DNA of 64,000 bases from assembly GCA_946699065.1 (NCBI GenBank), contig CAMPDV010007792.1:17778-81777 (forward strand), written 5' to 3'. The notes beneath the pieces were generated by a model. It was given only the letters and a program-made list of their open reading frames with translations, did not search any database and was not told the DNA's origin. The stretch's first letter is position 1. Every line of letters starts with the position of its first letter. Positions 25,800 to 38,744 of the stretch are shown in pieces. A program made the position numbers and the translations under genes. The stretch comes from Loxodes magnus. Taxonomy: Eukaryota; Ciliophora; Karyorelictea; Loxodida; Loxodidae.

Positions 25800-28100
25800 T
25801 TATCTCTCTTTTAAACTTCTAGTATTTTATAACTTTCAATTACCTAACTCATCTTCAGACTCTTTTACTTGCTTTTCTACTTCACTTTTCTTACAAATCT
25901 TATCTCTCTTTTAAACTTCTAGTATTTTATAACTTTCAATTACCTAACTCATCTTCAGACTCTTTTACTTGCTTTTCTACTTCACTTTTCTTACAAATCT
26001 TATCTCTCTTTTAAACTTCTAGTATTTTATAACTTTCAATTACCTAACTCATCTTCAGACTCTTTTACTTGCTTTTCTACTTCACTTTTCTTACAAATCT
26101 TATCTCTCTTTTAAACTTCTAGTATTTTATAACTTTCAATTACCTAACTCATCTTCAGACTCTTTTACTTGCTTTTCTACTTCACTTTTCTTACAAATCT
26201 TATCTCTCTTTTAAACTTCTAGTATTTTATAACTTTCAATTACCTAACTCATCTTCAGACTCTTTTACTTGCTTTTCTACTTCACTTTTCTTACAAATCT
26301 TATCTCTCTTTTAAACTTCTAGTATTTTATAACTTTCAATTAACTAACTCATCTTCAGACTCTTGCTTTTCTACTTCACTTTTCTTACAAATCTTATCTC
26401 TCTTTTAAACTTCTAGTATTTTATAACTTTCAATTACCTAACTCATCTTCAGACTCTTTTACTTGCTTTTCTACTTCACTTTTCTTACAAATCTTATCTC
26501 TCTTTTAAACTTCTAGTATTTTATAACTTTCAATTACCTAACTCATCTTCAGACTCTTGCTTTTCTACTTCACTTTTCTTACAAATCTTATCTCTCTTTT
26601 AAACTTCTAGTATTTTATAACTTTCAATTACCTAACTCATCTTCAGACTCTTTTACTTGCTTTTCTACTTCACTTTTCTTACAAATCTTATCTCTCTTTT
26701 AAACTTCTAGTATTTTATAACTTTCAATTACCTAACTCATCTTCAGACTCTTTTACTTGCTTTTCTACTTCACTTTTCTTACAAATCTTATCTCTCTTTT
26801 AAACTTCTAGTATTTTATAACTTTCAATTAACTAACTCATCTTCAGACTCTTGCTTTTCTACTTCACTTTTCTTACAAATCTTATCTCTCTTTTAAACTT
26901 CTAGTATTTTATAACTTTCAATTACCTAAATCATCTTCAGACTCTTTTACTTGCTTTTCTACTTCACTTTTCTTACAAATCTTATCTCTCTTTTAAACTT
27001 CTAGTATTTTATAACTTTCAATTACCTAACTCATCTTCAGACTCTTTTACTTGCTTTTCTACTTCACTTTTCTTACAAATCTTATCTCTCTTTTAAACTT
27101 CTAGTATTTTATAACTTTCAATTACCTAACTCATCTTCAGACTCTTTTACTTGCTTTTCTACTTCACTTTTCTTACAAATCTTATCTCTCTTTTAAACTT
27201 CTAGTATTTTATAACTTTCAATTACCTAACTCATCTTCAGACTCTTTTACTTGCTTTTCTACTTCACTTTTCTTACAAATCTTATCTCTCTTTTAAACTT
27301 CTAGTATTTTATAACTTTCAATTAACTAACTCATCTTCAGACTCTTGCTTTTCTACTTCACTTTTCTTACAAATCTTATCTCTCTTTTAAACTTCTAGTA
27401 TTTTATAACTTTCAATTACCTAACTCATCTTCAGACTCTTTTACTTGCTTTTCTACTTCACTTTTCTTACAAATCTTATCTCTCTTTTAAACTTCTAGTA
27501 TTTTATAACTTTCAATTACCTAACTCATCTTCAGACTCTTTTACTTGCTTTTCTACTTCACTTTTCTTACAAATCTTATCTCTCTTTTAAACTTCTAGTA
27601 TTTTATAACTTTCAATTACCTAACTCATCTTCAGACTCTTTTACTTGCTTTTCTACTTCACTTTTCTTACAAATCTTATCTCTCTTTTAAACTTCTAGTA
27701 TTTTATAACTTTCAATTACCTAACTCATCTTCAGACTCTTTTACTTGCTTTTCTACTTCACTTTTCTTACAAATCTTATCTCTCTTTTAAACTTCTAGTA
27801 TTTTATAACTTTCAATTAACTAACTCATCTTCAGACTCTTGCTTTTCTACTTCACTTTTCTTACAAATCTTATCTCTCTTTTAAACTTCTAGTATTTTAT
27901 AACTTTCAATTACCTAACTCATCTTCAGACTCTTTTACTTGCTTTTCTACTTCACTTTTCTTACAAATCTTATCTCTCTTTTAAACTTCTAGTATTTTAT
28001 AACTTTCAATTAACTAACTCATCTTCAGACTCTTGCTTTTCTACTTCACTTTTCTTACAAATCTTATCTCTCTTTTAAACTTCTAGTATTTTATAACTTT
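25800..28100 (+). repeat. Higher-order repeat segment, copy 1
   Basis: The order of 94-bp and 100-bp units, plus the rare CTAAATC variant, recurs exactly 3,534 bp downstream. Short units at 26363, 26557, 26851, 27345, 27839 and 28033 match those at 29897, 30091, 30385, 30879, 31373 and 31567. Boundaries are approximate; the register is lost by about 28127. Confidence 0.8.
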
Positions 28101-29333
28101 CAATTAACTAACTCATCTTCAGACTCTTTTACTTGCTTTTCTACTTCACTTTTCTTACAAATCTTATCTCTCTTTTAAACTTCTAGTATTTTATAACTTT
28201 CAATTAACTAACTCATCTTCAGACTCTTGCTTTTCTACTTCACTTTTCTTACAAATCTTATCTCTCTTTTAAACTTCTAGTATTTTATAACTTTCAATTA
28301 CCTAACTCATCTTCAGACTCTTTTACTTGCTTTTCTACTTCACTTTTCTTACAAATCTTATCTCTCTTTTAAACTTCTAGTATTTTATAACTTTCAATTA
28401 ACTAACTCATCTTCAGACTCTTGCTTTTCTACTTCACTTTTCTTACAAATCTTATCTCTCTTTTAAACTTCTAGTATTTTATAACTTTCAATTACCTAAC
28501 TCATCTTCAGACTCTTTTACTTGCTTTTCTACTTCACTTTTCTTACAAATCTTATCTCTCTTTTAAACTTCTAGTATTTTATAACTTTCAATTAACTAAC
28601 TCATCTTCAGACTCTTTTACTTGCTTTTCTACTTCACTTTTCTTACAAATCTTATCTCTCTTTTAAACTTCTAGTATTTTATAACTTTCAATTACCTAAC
28701 TCATCTTCAGACTCTTTTACTTGCTTTTCTACTTCACTTTTCTTACAAATCTTATCTCTCTTTTAAACTTCTAGTATTTTATAACTTTCAATTAACTAAC
28801 TCATCTTCAGACTCTTGCTTTTCTACTTCACTTTTCTTACAAATCTTATCTCTCTTTTAAACTTCTAGTATTTTATAACTTTCAATTACCTAACTCATCT
28901 TCAGACTCTTGCTTTTCTACTTCACTTTTCTTACAAATCTTATCTCTCTTTTAAACTTCTAGTATTTTATAACTTTCAATTACCTAACTCATCTTCAGAC
29001 TCTTTTACTTGCTTTTCTACTTCACTTTTCTTACAAATCTTATCTCTCTTTTAAACTTCTAGTATTTTATAACTTTCAATTACCTAACTCATCTTCAGAC
29101 TCTTTTACTTGCTTTTCTACTTCACTTTTCTTACAAATCTTATCTCTCTTTTAAACTTCTAGTATTTTATAACTTTCAATTAACTAACTCATCTTCAGAC
29201 TCTTTTACTTGCTTTTCTACTTCACTTTTCTTACAAATCTTATCTCTCTTTTAAACTTCTAGTATTTTATAACTTTCAATTACCTAACTCATCTTCAGAC
29301 TCTTGCTTTTCTACTTCACTTTTCTTACAAATC

Positions 29334-31634
29334 TTATCTCTCTTTTAAACTTCTAGTATTTTATAACTTTCAATTACCTAACTCATCTTCAGACTCTTTT
29401 ACTTGCTTTTCTACTTCACTTTTCTTACAAATCTTATCTCTCTTTTAAACTTCTAGTATTTTATAACTTTCAATTACCTAACTCATCTTCAGACTCTTTT
29501 ACTTGCTTTTCTACTTCACTTTTCTTACAAATCTTATCTCTCTTTTAAACTTCTAGTATTTTATAACTTTCAATTACCTAACTCATCTTCAGACTCTTTT
29601 ACTTGCTTTTCTACTTCACTTTTCTTACAAATCTTATCTCTCTTTTAAACTTCTAGTATTTTATAACTTTCAATTACCTAACTCATCTTCAGACTCTTTT
29701 ACTTGCTTTTCTACTTCACTTTTCTTACAAATCTTATCTCTCTTTTAAACTTCTAGTATTTTATAACTTTCAATTACCTAACTCATCTTCAGACTCTTTT
29801 ACTTGCTTTTCTACTTCACTTTTCTTACAAATCTTATCTCTCTTTTAAACTTCTAGTATTTTATAACTTTCAATTAACTAACTCATCTTCAGACTCTTGC
29901 TTTTCTACTTCACTTTTCTTACAAATCTTATCTCTCTTTTAAACTTCTAGTATTTTATAACTTTCAATTACCTAACTCATCTTCAGACTCTTTTACTTGC
30001 TTTTCTACTTCACTTTTCTTACAAATCTTATCTCTCTTTTAAACTTCTAGTATTTTATAACTTTCAATTACCTAACTCATCTTCAGACTCTTGCTTTTCT
30101 ACTTCACTTTTCTTACAAATCTTATCTCTCTTTTAAACTTCTAGTATTTTATAACTTTCAATTACCTAACTCATCTTCAGACTCTTTTACTTGCTTTTCT
30201 ACTTCACTTTTCTTACAAATCTTATCTCTCTTTTAAACTTCTAGTATTTTATAACTTTCAATTACCTAACTCATCTTCAGACTCTTTTACTTGCTTTTCT
30301 ACTTCACTTTTCTTACAAATCTTATCTCTCTTTTAAACTTCTAGTATTTTATAACTTTCAATTAACTAACTCATCTTCAGACTCTTGCTTTTCTACTTCA
30401 CTTTTCTTACAAATCTTATCTCTCTTTTAAACTTCTAGTATTTTATAACTTTCAATTACCTAAATCATCTTCAGACTCTTTTACTTGCTTTTCTACTTCA
30501 CTTTTCTTACAAATCTTATCTCTCTTTTAAACTTCTAGTATTTTATAACTTTCAATTACCTAACTCATCTTCAGACTCTTTTACTTGCTTTTCTACTTCA
30601 CTTTTCTTACAAATCTTATCTCTCTTTTAAACTTCTAGTATTTTATAACTTTCAATTACCTAACTCATCTTCAGACTCTTTTACTTGCTTTTCTACTTCA
30701 CTTTTCTTACAAATCTTATCTCTCTTTTAAACTTCTAGTATTTTATAACTTTCAATTACCTAACTCATCTTCAGACTCTTTTACTTGCTTTTCTACTTCA
30801 CTTTTCTTACAAATCTTATCTCTCTTTTAAACTTCTAGTATTTTATAACTTTCAATTAACTAACTCATCTTCAGACTCTTGCTTTTCTACTTCACTTTTC
30901 TTACAAATCTTATCTCTCTTTTAAACTTCTAGTATTTTATAACTTTCAATTACCTAACTCATCTTCAGACTCTTTTACTTGCTTTTCTACTTCACTTTTC
31001 TTACAAATCTTATCTCTCTTTTAAACTTCTAGTATTTTATAACTTTCAATTACCTAACTCATCTTCAGACTCTTTTACTTGCTTTTCTACTTCACTTTTC
31101 TTACAAATCTTATCTCTCTTTTAAACTTCTAGTATTTTATAACTTTCAATTACCTAACTCATCTTCAGACTCTTTTACTTGCTTTTCTACTTCACTTTTC
31201 TTACAAATCTTATCTCTCTTTTAAACTTCTAGTATTTTATAACTTTCAATTACCTAACTCATCTTCAGACTCTTTTACTTGCTTTTCTACTTCACTTTTC
31301 TTACAAATCTTATCTCTCTTTTAAACTTCTAGTATTTTATAACTTTCAATTAACTAACTCATCTTCAGACTCTTGCTTTTCTACTTCACTTTTCTTACAA
31401 ATCTTATCTCTCTTTTAAACTTCTAGTATTTTATAACTTTCAATTACCTAACTCATCTTCAGACTCTTTTACTTGCTTTTCTACTTCACTTTTCTTACAA
31501 ATCTTATCTCTCTTTTAAACTTCTAGTATTTTATAACTTTCAATTAACTAACTCATCTTCAGACTCTTGCTTTTCTACTTCACTTTTCTTACAAATCTTA
31601 TCTCTCTTTTAAACTTCTAGTATTTTATAACTTT
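29334..31634 (+). repeat. Higher-order repeat segment, copy 2
   Basis: Second copy of the segment at about 25800-28100, offset 3,534 bp. See that entry for the matching unit positions. Confidence 0.8.
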
Positions 31635-34600
31635 CAATTAACTAACTCATCTTCAGACTCTTGCTTTTCTACTTCACTTTTCTTACAAATCTTATCTCTC
31701 TTTTAAACTTCTAGTATTTTATAACTTTCAATTACCTAACTCATCTTCAGACTCTTTTACTTGCTTTTCTACTTCACTTTTCTTACAAATCTTATCTCTC
31801 TTTTAAACTTCTAGTATTTTATAACTTTCAATTACCTAACTCATCTTCAGACTCTTTTACTTGCTTTTCTACTTCACTTTTCTTACAAATCTTATCTCTC
31901 TTTTAAACTTCTAGTATTTTATAACTTTCAATTACCTAACTCATCTTCAGACTCTTTTACTTGCTTTTCTACTTCACTTTTCTTACAAATCTTATCTCTC
32001 TTTTAAACTTCTAGTATTTTATAACTTTCAATTACCTAACTCATCTTCAGACTCTTTTACTTGCTTTTCTACTTCACTTTTCTTACAAATCTTATCTCTC
32101 TTTTAAACTTCTAGTATTTTATAACTTTCAATTAACTAACTCATCTTCAGACTCTTGCTTTTCTACTTCACTTTTCTTACAAATCTTATCTCTCTTTTAA
32201 ACTTCTAGTATTTTATAACTTTCAATTACCTAACTCATCTTCAGACTCTTTTACTTGCTTTTCTACTTCACTTTTCTTACAAATCTTATCTCTCTTTTAA
32301 ACTTCTAGTATTTTATAACCTAACTCATCTTCACTCTTGCTTTTCTACTTCACTTTTCTTACAAATCTTATCTCTCTTTTAAACTTCTAGTATTTTATAA
32401 CTTTCAATTACCTAACTCATCTTCAGACTCTTTTACTTGCTTTTCTACTTCACTTTTCTTACAAATCTTATCTCTCTTTTAAACTTCTAGTATTTTATAA
32501 CTTTCAATTACCTAACTCATCTTCAGACTCTTGCTTTTCTACTTCACTTTTCTTACAAATCTTATCTCTCTTTTAAACTTCTAGTATTTTATAACTTTCA
32601 ATTACCTAACTCATCTTCAGACTCTTTTACTTGCTTTTCTACTTCACTTTTCTTACAAATCTTATCTCTCTTTTAAACTTCTAGTATTTTATAACTTTCA
32701 ATTACCTAACTCATCTTCAGACTCTTTTACTTGCTTTTCTACTTCACTTTTCTTACAAATCTTATCTCTCTTTTAAACTTCTAGTATTTTATAACTTTCA
32801 ATTACCTAACTCATCTTCAGACTCTTTTACTTGCTTTTCTACTTCACTTTTCTTACAAATCTTATCTCTCTTTTAAACTTCTAGTATTTTATAACTTTCA
32901 ATTACCTAACTCATCTTCAGACTCTTTTACTTGCTTTTCTACTTCACTTTTCTTACAAATCTTATCTCTCTTTTAAACTTCTAGTATTTTATAACTTTCA
33001 ATTACCTAACTCATCTTCAGACTCTTTTACTTGCTTTTCTACTTCACTTTTCTTACAAATCTTATCTCTCTTTTAAACTTCTAGTATTTTATAACTTTCA
33101 ATTACCTAACTCATCTTCAGACTCTTTTACTTGCTTTTCTACTTCACTTTTCTTACAAATCTTATCTCTCTTTTAAACTTCTAGTATTTTATAACTTTCA
33201 ATTACCTAACTCATCTTCAGACTCTTTTACTTGCTTTTCTACTTCACTTTTCTTACAAATCTTATCTCTCTTTTAAACTTCTAGTATTTTATAACTTTCA
33301 ATTACCTAACTCATCTTCAGACTCTTTTACTTGCTTTTCTACTTCACTTTTCTTACAAATCTTATCTCTCTTTTAAACTTCTAGTATTTTATAACTTTCA
33401 ATTACCTAACTCATCTTCAGACTCTTTTACTTGCTTTTCTACTTCACTTTTCTTACAAATCTTATCTCTCTTTTAAACTTCTAGTATTTTATAACTTTCA
33501 ATTACCTAACTCATCTTCAGACTCTTTTACTTGCTTTTCTACTTCACTTTTCTTACAAATCTTATCTCTCTTTTAAACTTCTAGTATTTTATAACTTTCA
33601 ATTACCTAACTCATCTTCAGACTCTTTTACTTGCTTTTCTACTTCACTTTTCTTACAAATCTTATCTCTCTTTTAAACTTCTAGTATTTTATAACTTTCA
33701 ATTACCTAACTCATCTTCAGACTCTTTTACTTGCTTTTCTACTTCACTTTTCTTACAAATCTTATCTCTCTTTTAAACTTCTAGTATTTTATAACTTTCA
33801 ATTACCTAACTCATCTTCAGACTCTTTTACTTGCTTTTCTACTTCACTTTTCTTACAAATCTTATCTCTCTTTTAAACTTCTAGTATTTTATAACTTTCA
33901 ATTACCTAACTCATCTTCAGACTCTTTTACTTGCTTTTCTACTTCACTTTTCTTACAAATCTTATCTCTCTTTTAAACTTCTAGTATTTTATAACTTTCA
34001 ATTACCTAACTCATCTTCAGACTCTTTTACTTGCTTTTCTACTTCACTTTTCTTACAAATCTTATCTCTCTTTTAAACTTCTAGTATTTTATAACTTTCA
34101 ATTACCTAACTCATCTTCAGACTCTTTTACTTGCTTTTCTACTTCACTTTTCTTACAAATCTTATCTCTCTTTTAAACTTCTAGTATTTTATAACTTTCA
34201 ATTACCTAACTCATCTTCAGACTCTTTTACTTGCTTTTCTACTTCACTTTTCTTACAAATCTTATCTCTCTTTTAAACTTCTAGTATTTTATAACTTTCA
34301 ATTACCTAACTCATCTTCAGACTCTTTTACTTGCTTTTCTACTTCACTTTTCTTACAAATCTTATCTCTCTTTTAAACTTCTAGTATTTTATAACTTTCA
34401 ATTACCTAACTCATCTTCAGACTCTTTTACTTGCTTTTCTACTTCACTTTTCTTACAAATCTTATCTCTCTTTTAAACTTCTAGTATTTTATAACTTTCA
34501 ATTACCTAACTCATCTTCAGACTCTTTTACTTGCTTTTCTACTTCACTTTTCTTACAAATCTTATCTCTCTTTTAAACTTCTAGTATTTTATAACTTTCA

Positions 34601-37600
34601 ATTACCTAACTCATCTTCAGACTCTTTTACTTGCTTTTCTACTTCACTTTTCTTACAAATCTTATCTCTCTTTTAAACTTCTAGTATTTTATAACTTTCA
34701 ATTACCTAACTCATCTTCAGACTCTTTTACTTGCTTTTCTACTTCACTTTTCTTACAAATCTTATCTCTCTTTTAAACTTCTAGTATTTTATAACTTTCA
34801 ATTACCTAACTCATCTTCAGACTCTTTTACTTGCTTTTCTACTTCACTTTTCTTACAAATCTTATCTCTCTTTTAAACTTCTAGTATTTTATAACTTTCA
34901 ATTACCTAACTCATCTTCAGACTCTTTTACTTGCTTTTCTACTTCACTTTTCTTACAAATCTTATCTCTCTTTTAAACTTCTAGTATTTTATAACTTTCA
35001 ATTACCTAACTCATCTTCAGACTCTTGCTTTTCTACTTCACTTTTCTTACAAATCTTATCTCTCTTTTAAACTTCTAGTATTTTATAACTTTCAATTACC
35101 TAACTCATCTTCAGACTCTTTTACTTGCTTTTCTACTTCACTTTTCTTACAAATCTTATCTCTCTTTTAAACTTCTAGTATTTTATAACTTTCAATTACC
35201 TAACTCATCTTCAGACTCTTTTACTTGCTTTTCTACTTCACTTTTCTTACAAATCTTATCTCTCTTTTAAACTTCTAGTATTTTATAACTTTCAATTACC
35301 TAACTCATCTTCAGACTCTTGCTTTTCTACTTCACTTTTCTTACAAATCTTATCTCTCTTTTAAACTTCTAGTATTTTATAACTTTCAATTACCTAACTC
35401 ATCTTCAGACTCTTTTACTTGCTTTTCTACTTCACTTTTCTTACAAATCTTATCTCTCTTTTAAACTTCTAGTATTTTATAACTTTCAATTACCTAACTC
35501 ATCTTCAGACTCTTTTACTTGCTTTTCTACTTCACTTTTCTTACAAATCTTATCTCTCTTTTAAACTTCTAGTATTTTATAACTTTCAATTACCTAACTC
35601 ATCTTCAGACTCTTTTACTTGCTTTTCTACTTCACTTTTCTTACAAATCTTATCTCTCTTTTAAACTTCTAGTATTTTATAACTTTCAATTACCTAACTC
35701 ATCTTCAGACTCTTTTACTTGCTTTTCTACTTCACTTTTCTTACAAATCTTATCTCTCTTTTAAACTTCTAGTATTTTATAACTTTCAATTACCTAACTC
35801 ATCTTCAGACTCTTTTACTTGCTTTTCTACTTCACTTTTCTTACAAATCTTATCTCTCTTTTAAACTTCTAGTATTTTATAACTTTCAATTACCTAACTC
35901 ATCTTCAGACTCTTTTACTTGCTTTTCTACTTCACTTTTCTTACAAATCTTATCTCTCTTTTAAACTTCTAGTATTTTATAACTTTCAATTACCTAACTC
36001 ATCTTCAGACTCTTTTACTTGCTTTTCTACTTCACTTTTCTTACAAATCTTATCTCTCTTTTAAACTTCTAGTATTTTATAACTTTCAATTACCTAACTC
36101 ATCTTCAGACTCTTTTACTTGCTTTTCTACTTCACTTTTCTTACAAATCTTATCTCTCTTTTAAACTTCTAGTATTTTATAACTTTCAATTACCTAACTC
36201 ATCTTCAGACTCTTTTACTTGCTTTTCTACTTCACTTTTCTTACAAATCTTATCTCTCTTTTAAACTTCTAGTATTTTATAACTTTCAATTACCTAACTC
36301 ATCTTCAGACTCTTTTACTTGCTTTTCTACTTCACTTTTCTTACAAATCTTATCTCTCTTTTAAACTTCTAGTATTTTATAACTTTCAATTACCTAACTC
36401 ATCTTCAGACTCTTTTACTTGCTTTTCTACTTCACTTTTCTTACAAATCTTATCTCTCTTTTAAACTTCTAGTATTTTATAACTTTCAATTACCTAACTC
36501 ATCTTCAGACTCTTTTACTTGCTTTTCTACTTCACTTTTCTTACAAATCTTATCTCTCTTTTAAACTTCTAGTATTTTATAACTTTCAATTACCTAACTC
36601 ATCTTCAGACTCTTTTACTTGCTTTTCTACTTCACTTTTCTTACAAATCTTATCTCTCTTTTAAACTTCTAGTATTTTATAACTTTCAATTAACTAACTC
36701 ATCTTCAGACTCTTGCTTTTCTACTTCACTTTTCTTACAAATCTTATCTCTCTTTTAAACTTCTAGTATTTTATAACTTTCAATTACCTAACTCATCTTC
36801 AGACTCTTTTACTTGCTTTTCTACTTCACTTTTCTTACAAATCTTATCTCTCTTTTAAACTTCTAGTATTTTATAACTTTCAATTACCTAACTCATCTTC
36901 AGACTCTTGCTTTTCTACTTCACTTTTCTTACAAATCTTATCTCTCTTTTAAACTTCTAGTATTTTATAACTTTCAATTACCTAACTCATCTTCAGACTC
37001 TTTTACTTGCTTTTCTACTTAACTTTTCTTACAAATCTTATCTCTCTTTTAAACTTCTAGTATTTTATAACTTTCAATTACCTAACTCATCTTCAGACTC
37101 TTTTACTTGCTTTTCTACTTCACTTTTCTTACAAATCTTATCTCTCTTTTAAACTTCTAGTATTTTATAACTTTCAATTACCTAACTCATCTTCAGACTC
37201 TTTTACTTGCTTTTCTACTTCACTTTTCTTACAAATCTTATCTCTCTTTTAAACTTCTAGTATTTTATAACTTTCAATTACCTAACTCATCTTCAGACTC
37301 TTTTACTTGCTTTTCTACTTCACTTTTCTTACAAATCTTATCTCTCTTTTAAACTTCTAGTATTTTATAACTTTCAATTACCTAACTCATCTTCAGACTC
37401 TTTTACTTGCTTTTCTACTTCACTTTTCTTACAAATCTTATCTCTCTTTTAAACTTCTAGTATTTTATAACTTTCAATTAACTAACTCATCTTCAGACTC
37501 TTGCTTTTCTACTTCACTTTTCTTACAAATCTTATCTCTCTTTTAAACTTCTAGTATTTTATAACTTTCAATTACCTAACTCATCTTCAGACTCTTTTAC

Positions 37601-37804
37601 TTGCTTTTCTACTTAACTTTTCTTACAAATCTTATCTCTCTTTTAAACTTCTAGTATTTTATAACTTTCAATTACCTAACTCATCTTCAGACTCTTGCTT
37701 TTCTACTTCACTTTTCTTACAAATCTTATCTCTCTTTTAAACTTCTAGTATTTTATAACTTTCAATTACCTAACTCATCTTCAGACTCTTTTACTTGCTT
37801 TTCT

Positions 37805-38157
37805 CTTTATTTTTGTAATTTTTTTTTCAAAAATTTGAAGCAAAATTTTTATTACATTTTGTTTTTGTTTGGAGCAAATTTTAACATTTTATATTTTTAT
37901 GTTATCTATGCTCTTATTTTTTCTTATATTTTGTTTTTTTTTATTTAATTTTTTTCAGCGTTTATAGTATGATAATTGATTTTTTTTTACTTGACTTTTT
38001 CTTTTTTTTTACTTTTTTTTAATTTTTCATTTTATTTGGTCAGTTTTTGGTGTTTTATTTTCAGTTTTTATATTGCATCATTTTTTTTTATTTTGAAAGT
38101 TTTCGTCTTTTTGTGTTCTTAATTATTTTTTACTATCTCATTAAAAATTTTATTTTT
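37805..38157 (+). other. T-rich strand-asymmetric stretch
   Basis: Starts abruptly where the satellite stops mid-unit. The plus strand is overwhelmingly T with many T runs and few A. No gene. Confidence 0.6.
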
Positions 38158-38640
38158 AGGAATTATTAATTTAAATTAATTTAAGTTTTAAGGAAGTGAA
38201 TTTTGTCATAAGAGATTCTTGCCTGATGTGTGTTAAGTGCACATCATTACTAATCTTTTCTTCTTGTTTATGTTTTTTTGGACTTTTTTATCTTCTCGCC
38301 TGGACCCATTCCTTTGCCTTATATGCGAATATCGCCTTCCATTTAGTCTTCATCTGGAGAAATTGCCGTATCTCCTATGTAGCTCTTAAGAGTTGGAGAG
38401 ATCACTCCAAAGCGGCAATCTGTCTGAGATATTATGAGGTCTAATTGTGTCATTTAGTTGGGAAATCCAATGATGAATTGATCACAGTGTGCACAAGTTG
38501 TTGAGGGAAGGTATTTAAGCCTTTCTGTGTCTTATTTCTCAGCACGTGGGATTGCATTTTCATCGCAAGTCCCTTTAAACCTGCTGAAGGTCCTTTGTGC
38601 ATCTCAGGTCCCATTTCCACCCTTTTTAATTTCAATTATC
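38158..38640. ncRNA. GC-rich island with several perfect stems (candidate structured RNA)
   Basis: About 480 bp of near-balanced composition between T-rich flanks. Stems seen directly: GATGTG/CACATC (38225-38230 with 38240-38245); ATTGCCG/CGGCAAT (38362-38368 with 38413-38419) enclosing TTGGAG/CTCCAA (38393-38398 with 38405-38410) and the palindrome CTCTTAAGAG (38383-38392); GGGATTGC/GCAAGTCCC with one bulge (38548-38555 with 38565-38573); ACCTG/CAGGT (38579-38583 with 38605-38609). Nested and serial stems favour an RNA gene, but I cannot name the class or strand. An alternative is a short protein: the minus strand can be read as one frame starting MKLKRVEMGPEMHKG, and the plus strand as an 82-residue hydrophobic frame. 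Confidence 0.35.
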
Positions 38641-38744
38641 TATATTTAGCAATATTATATTTGTTTTTAATGATTGCTTTTGTTTTTTTATATTAACCAA
38701 TAAATTTTTATCACATTTTTTTAATTTAAAATCGAAAAGTTTTT

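Larger units (their letters stand above)
20749..37804 (+). repeat. Satellite array, 100-bp unit (with 94-bp variant)
   Basis: About 170 tandem copies of a 100-bp unit, seen with exact 100-bp spacing (for example TTCAGACTCT at 20751 and 20851). A recurrent 94-bp variant lacks 6 bp after CAGACTCTT. Other variants are a C/A change in TTACCTAACT/TTAACTAACT, CTAAATC (26927 and 30461) and CTTAAC for CTTCAC (37018 and 37612). About 24 identical 100-bp units run from roughly 32.6 to 35.0 kb. Two scars are visible: a unit missing about 50 bp at 24310 and a rearranged unit at 32317-32340. Since 100 and 94 are both 1 mod 3, all frames rotate and each meets TGA, so the array is unlikely to code. It could be a centromeric, subtelomeric or germline-limited satellite; location is not visible here. 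Confidence 0.97.

Noticed and set aside
20749..37804. Satellite unit read as a CRISPR array or as a repetitive protein
   Set aside because: There are no unique spacers between repeats, and because the unit lengths are 1 mod 3 every frame rotates and meets TGA; reading it as Lys/Glu-rich protein on the minus strand is an artefact.
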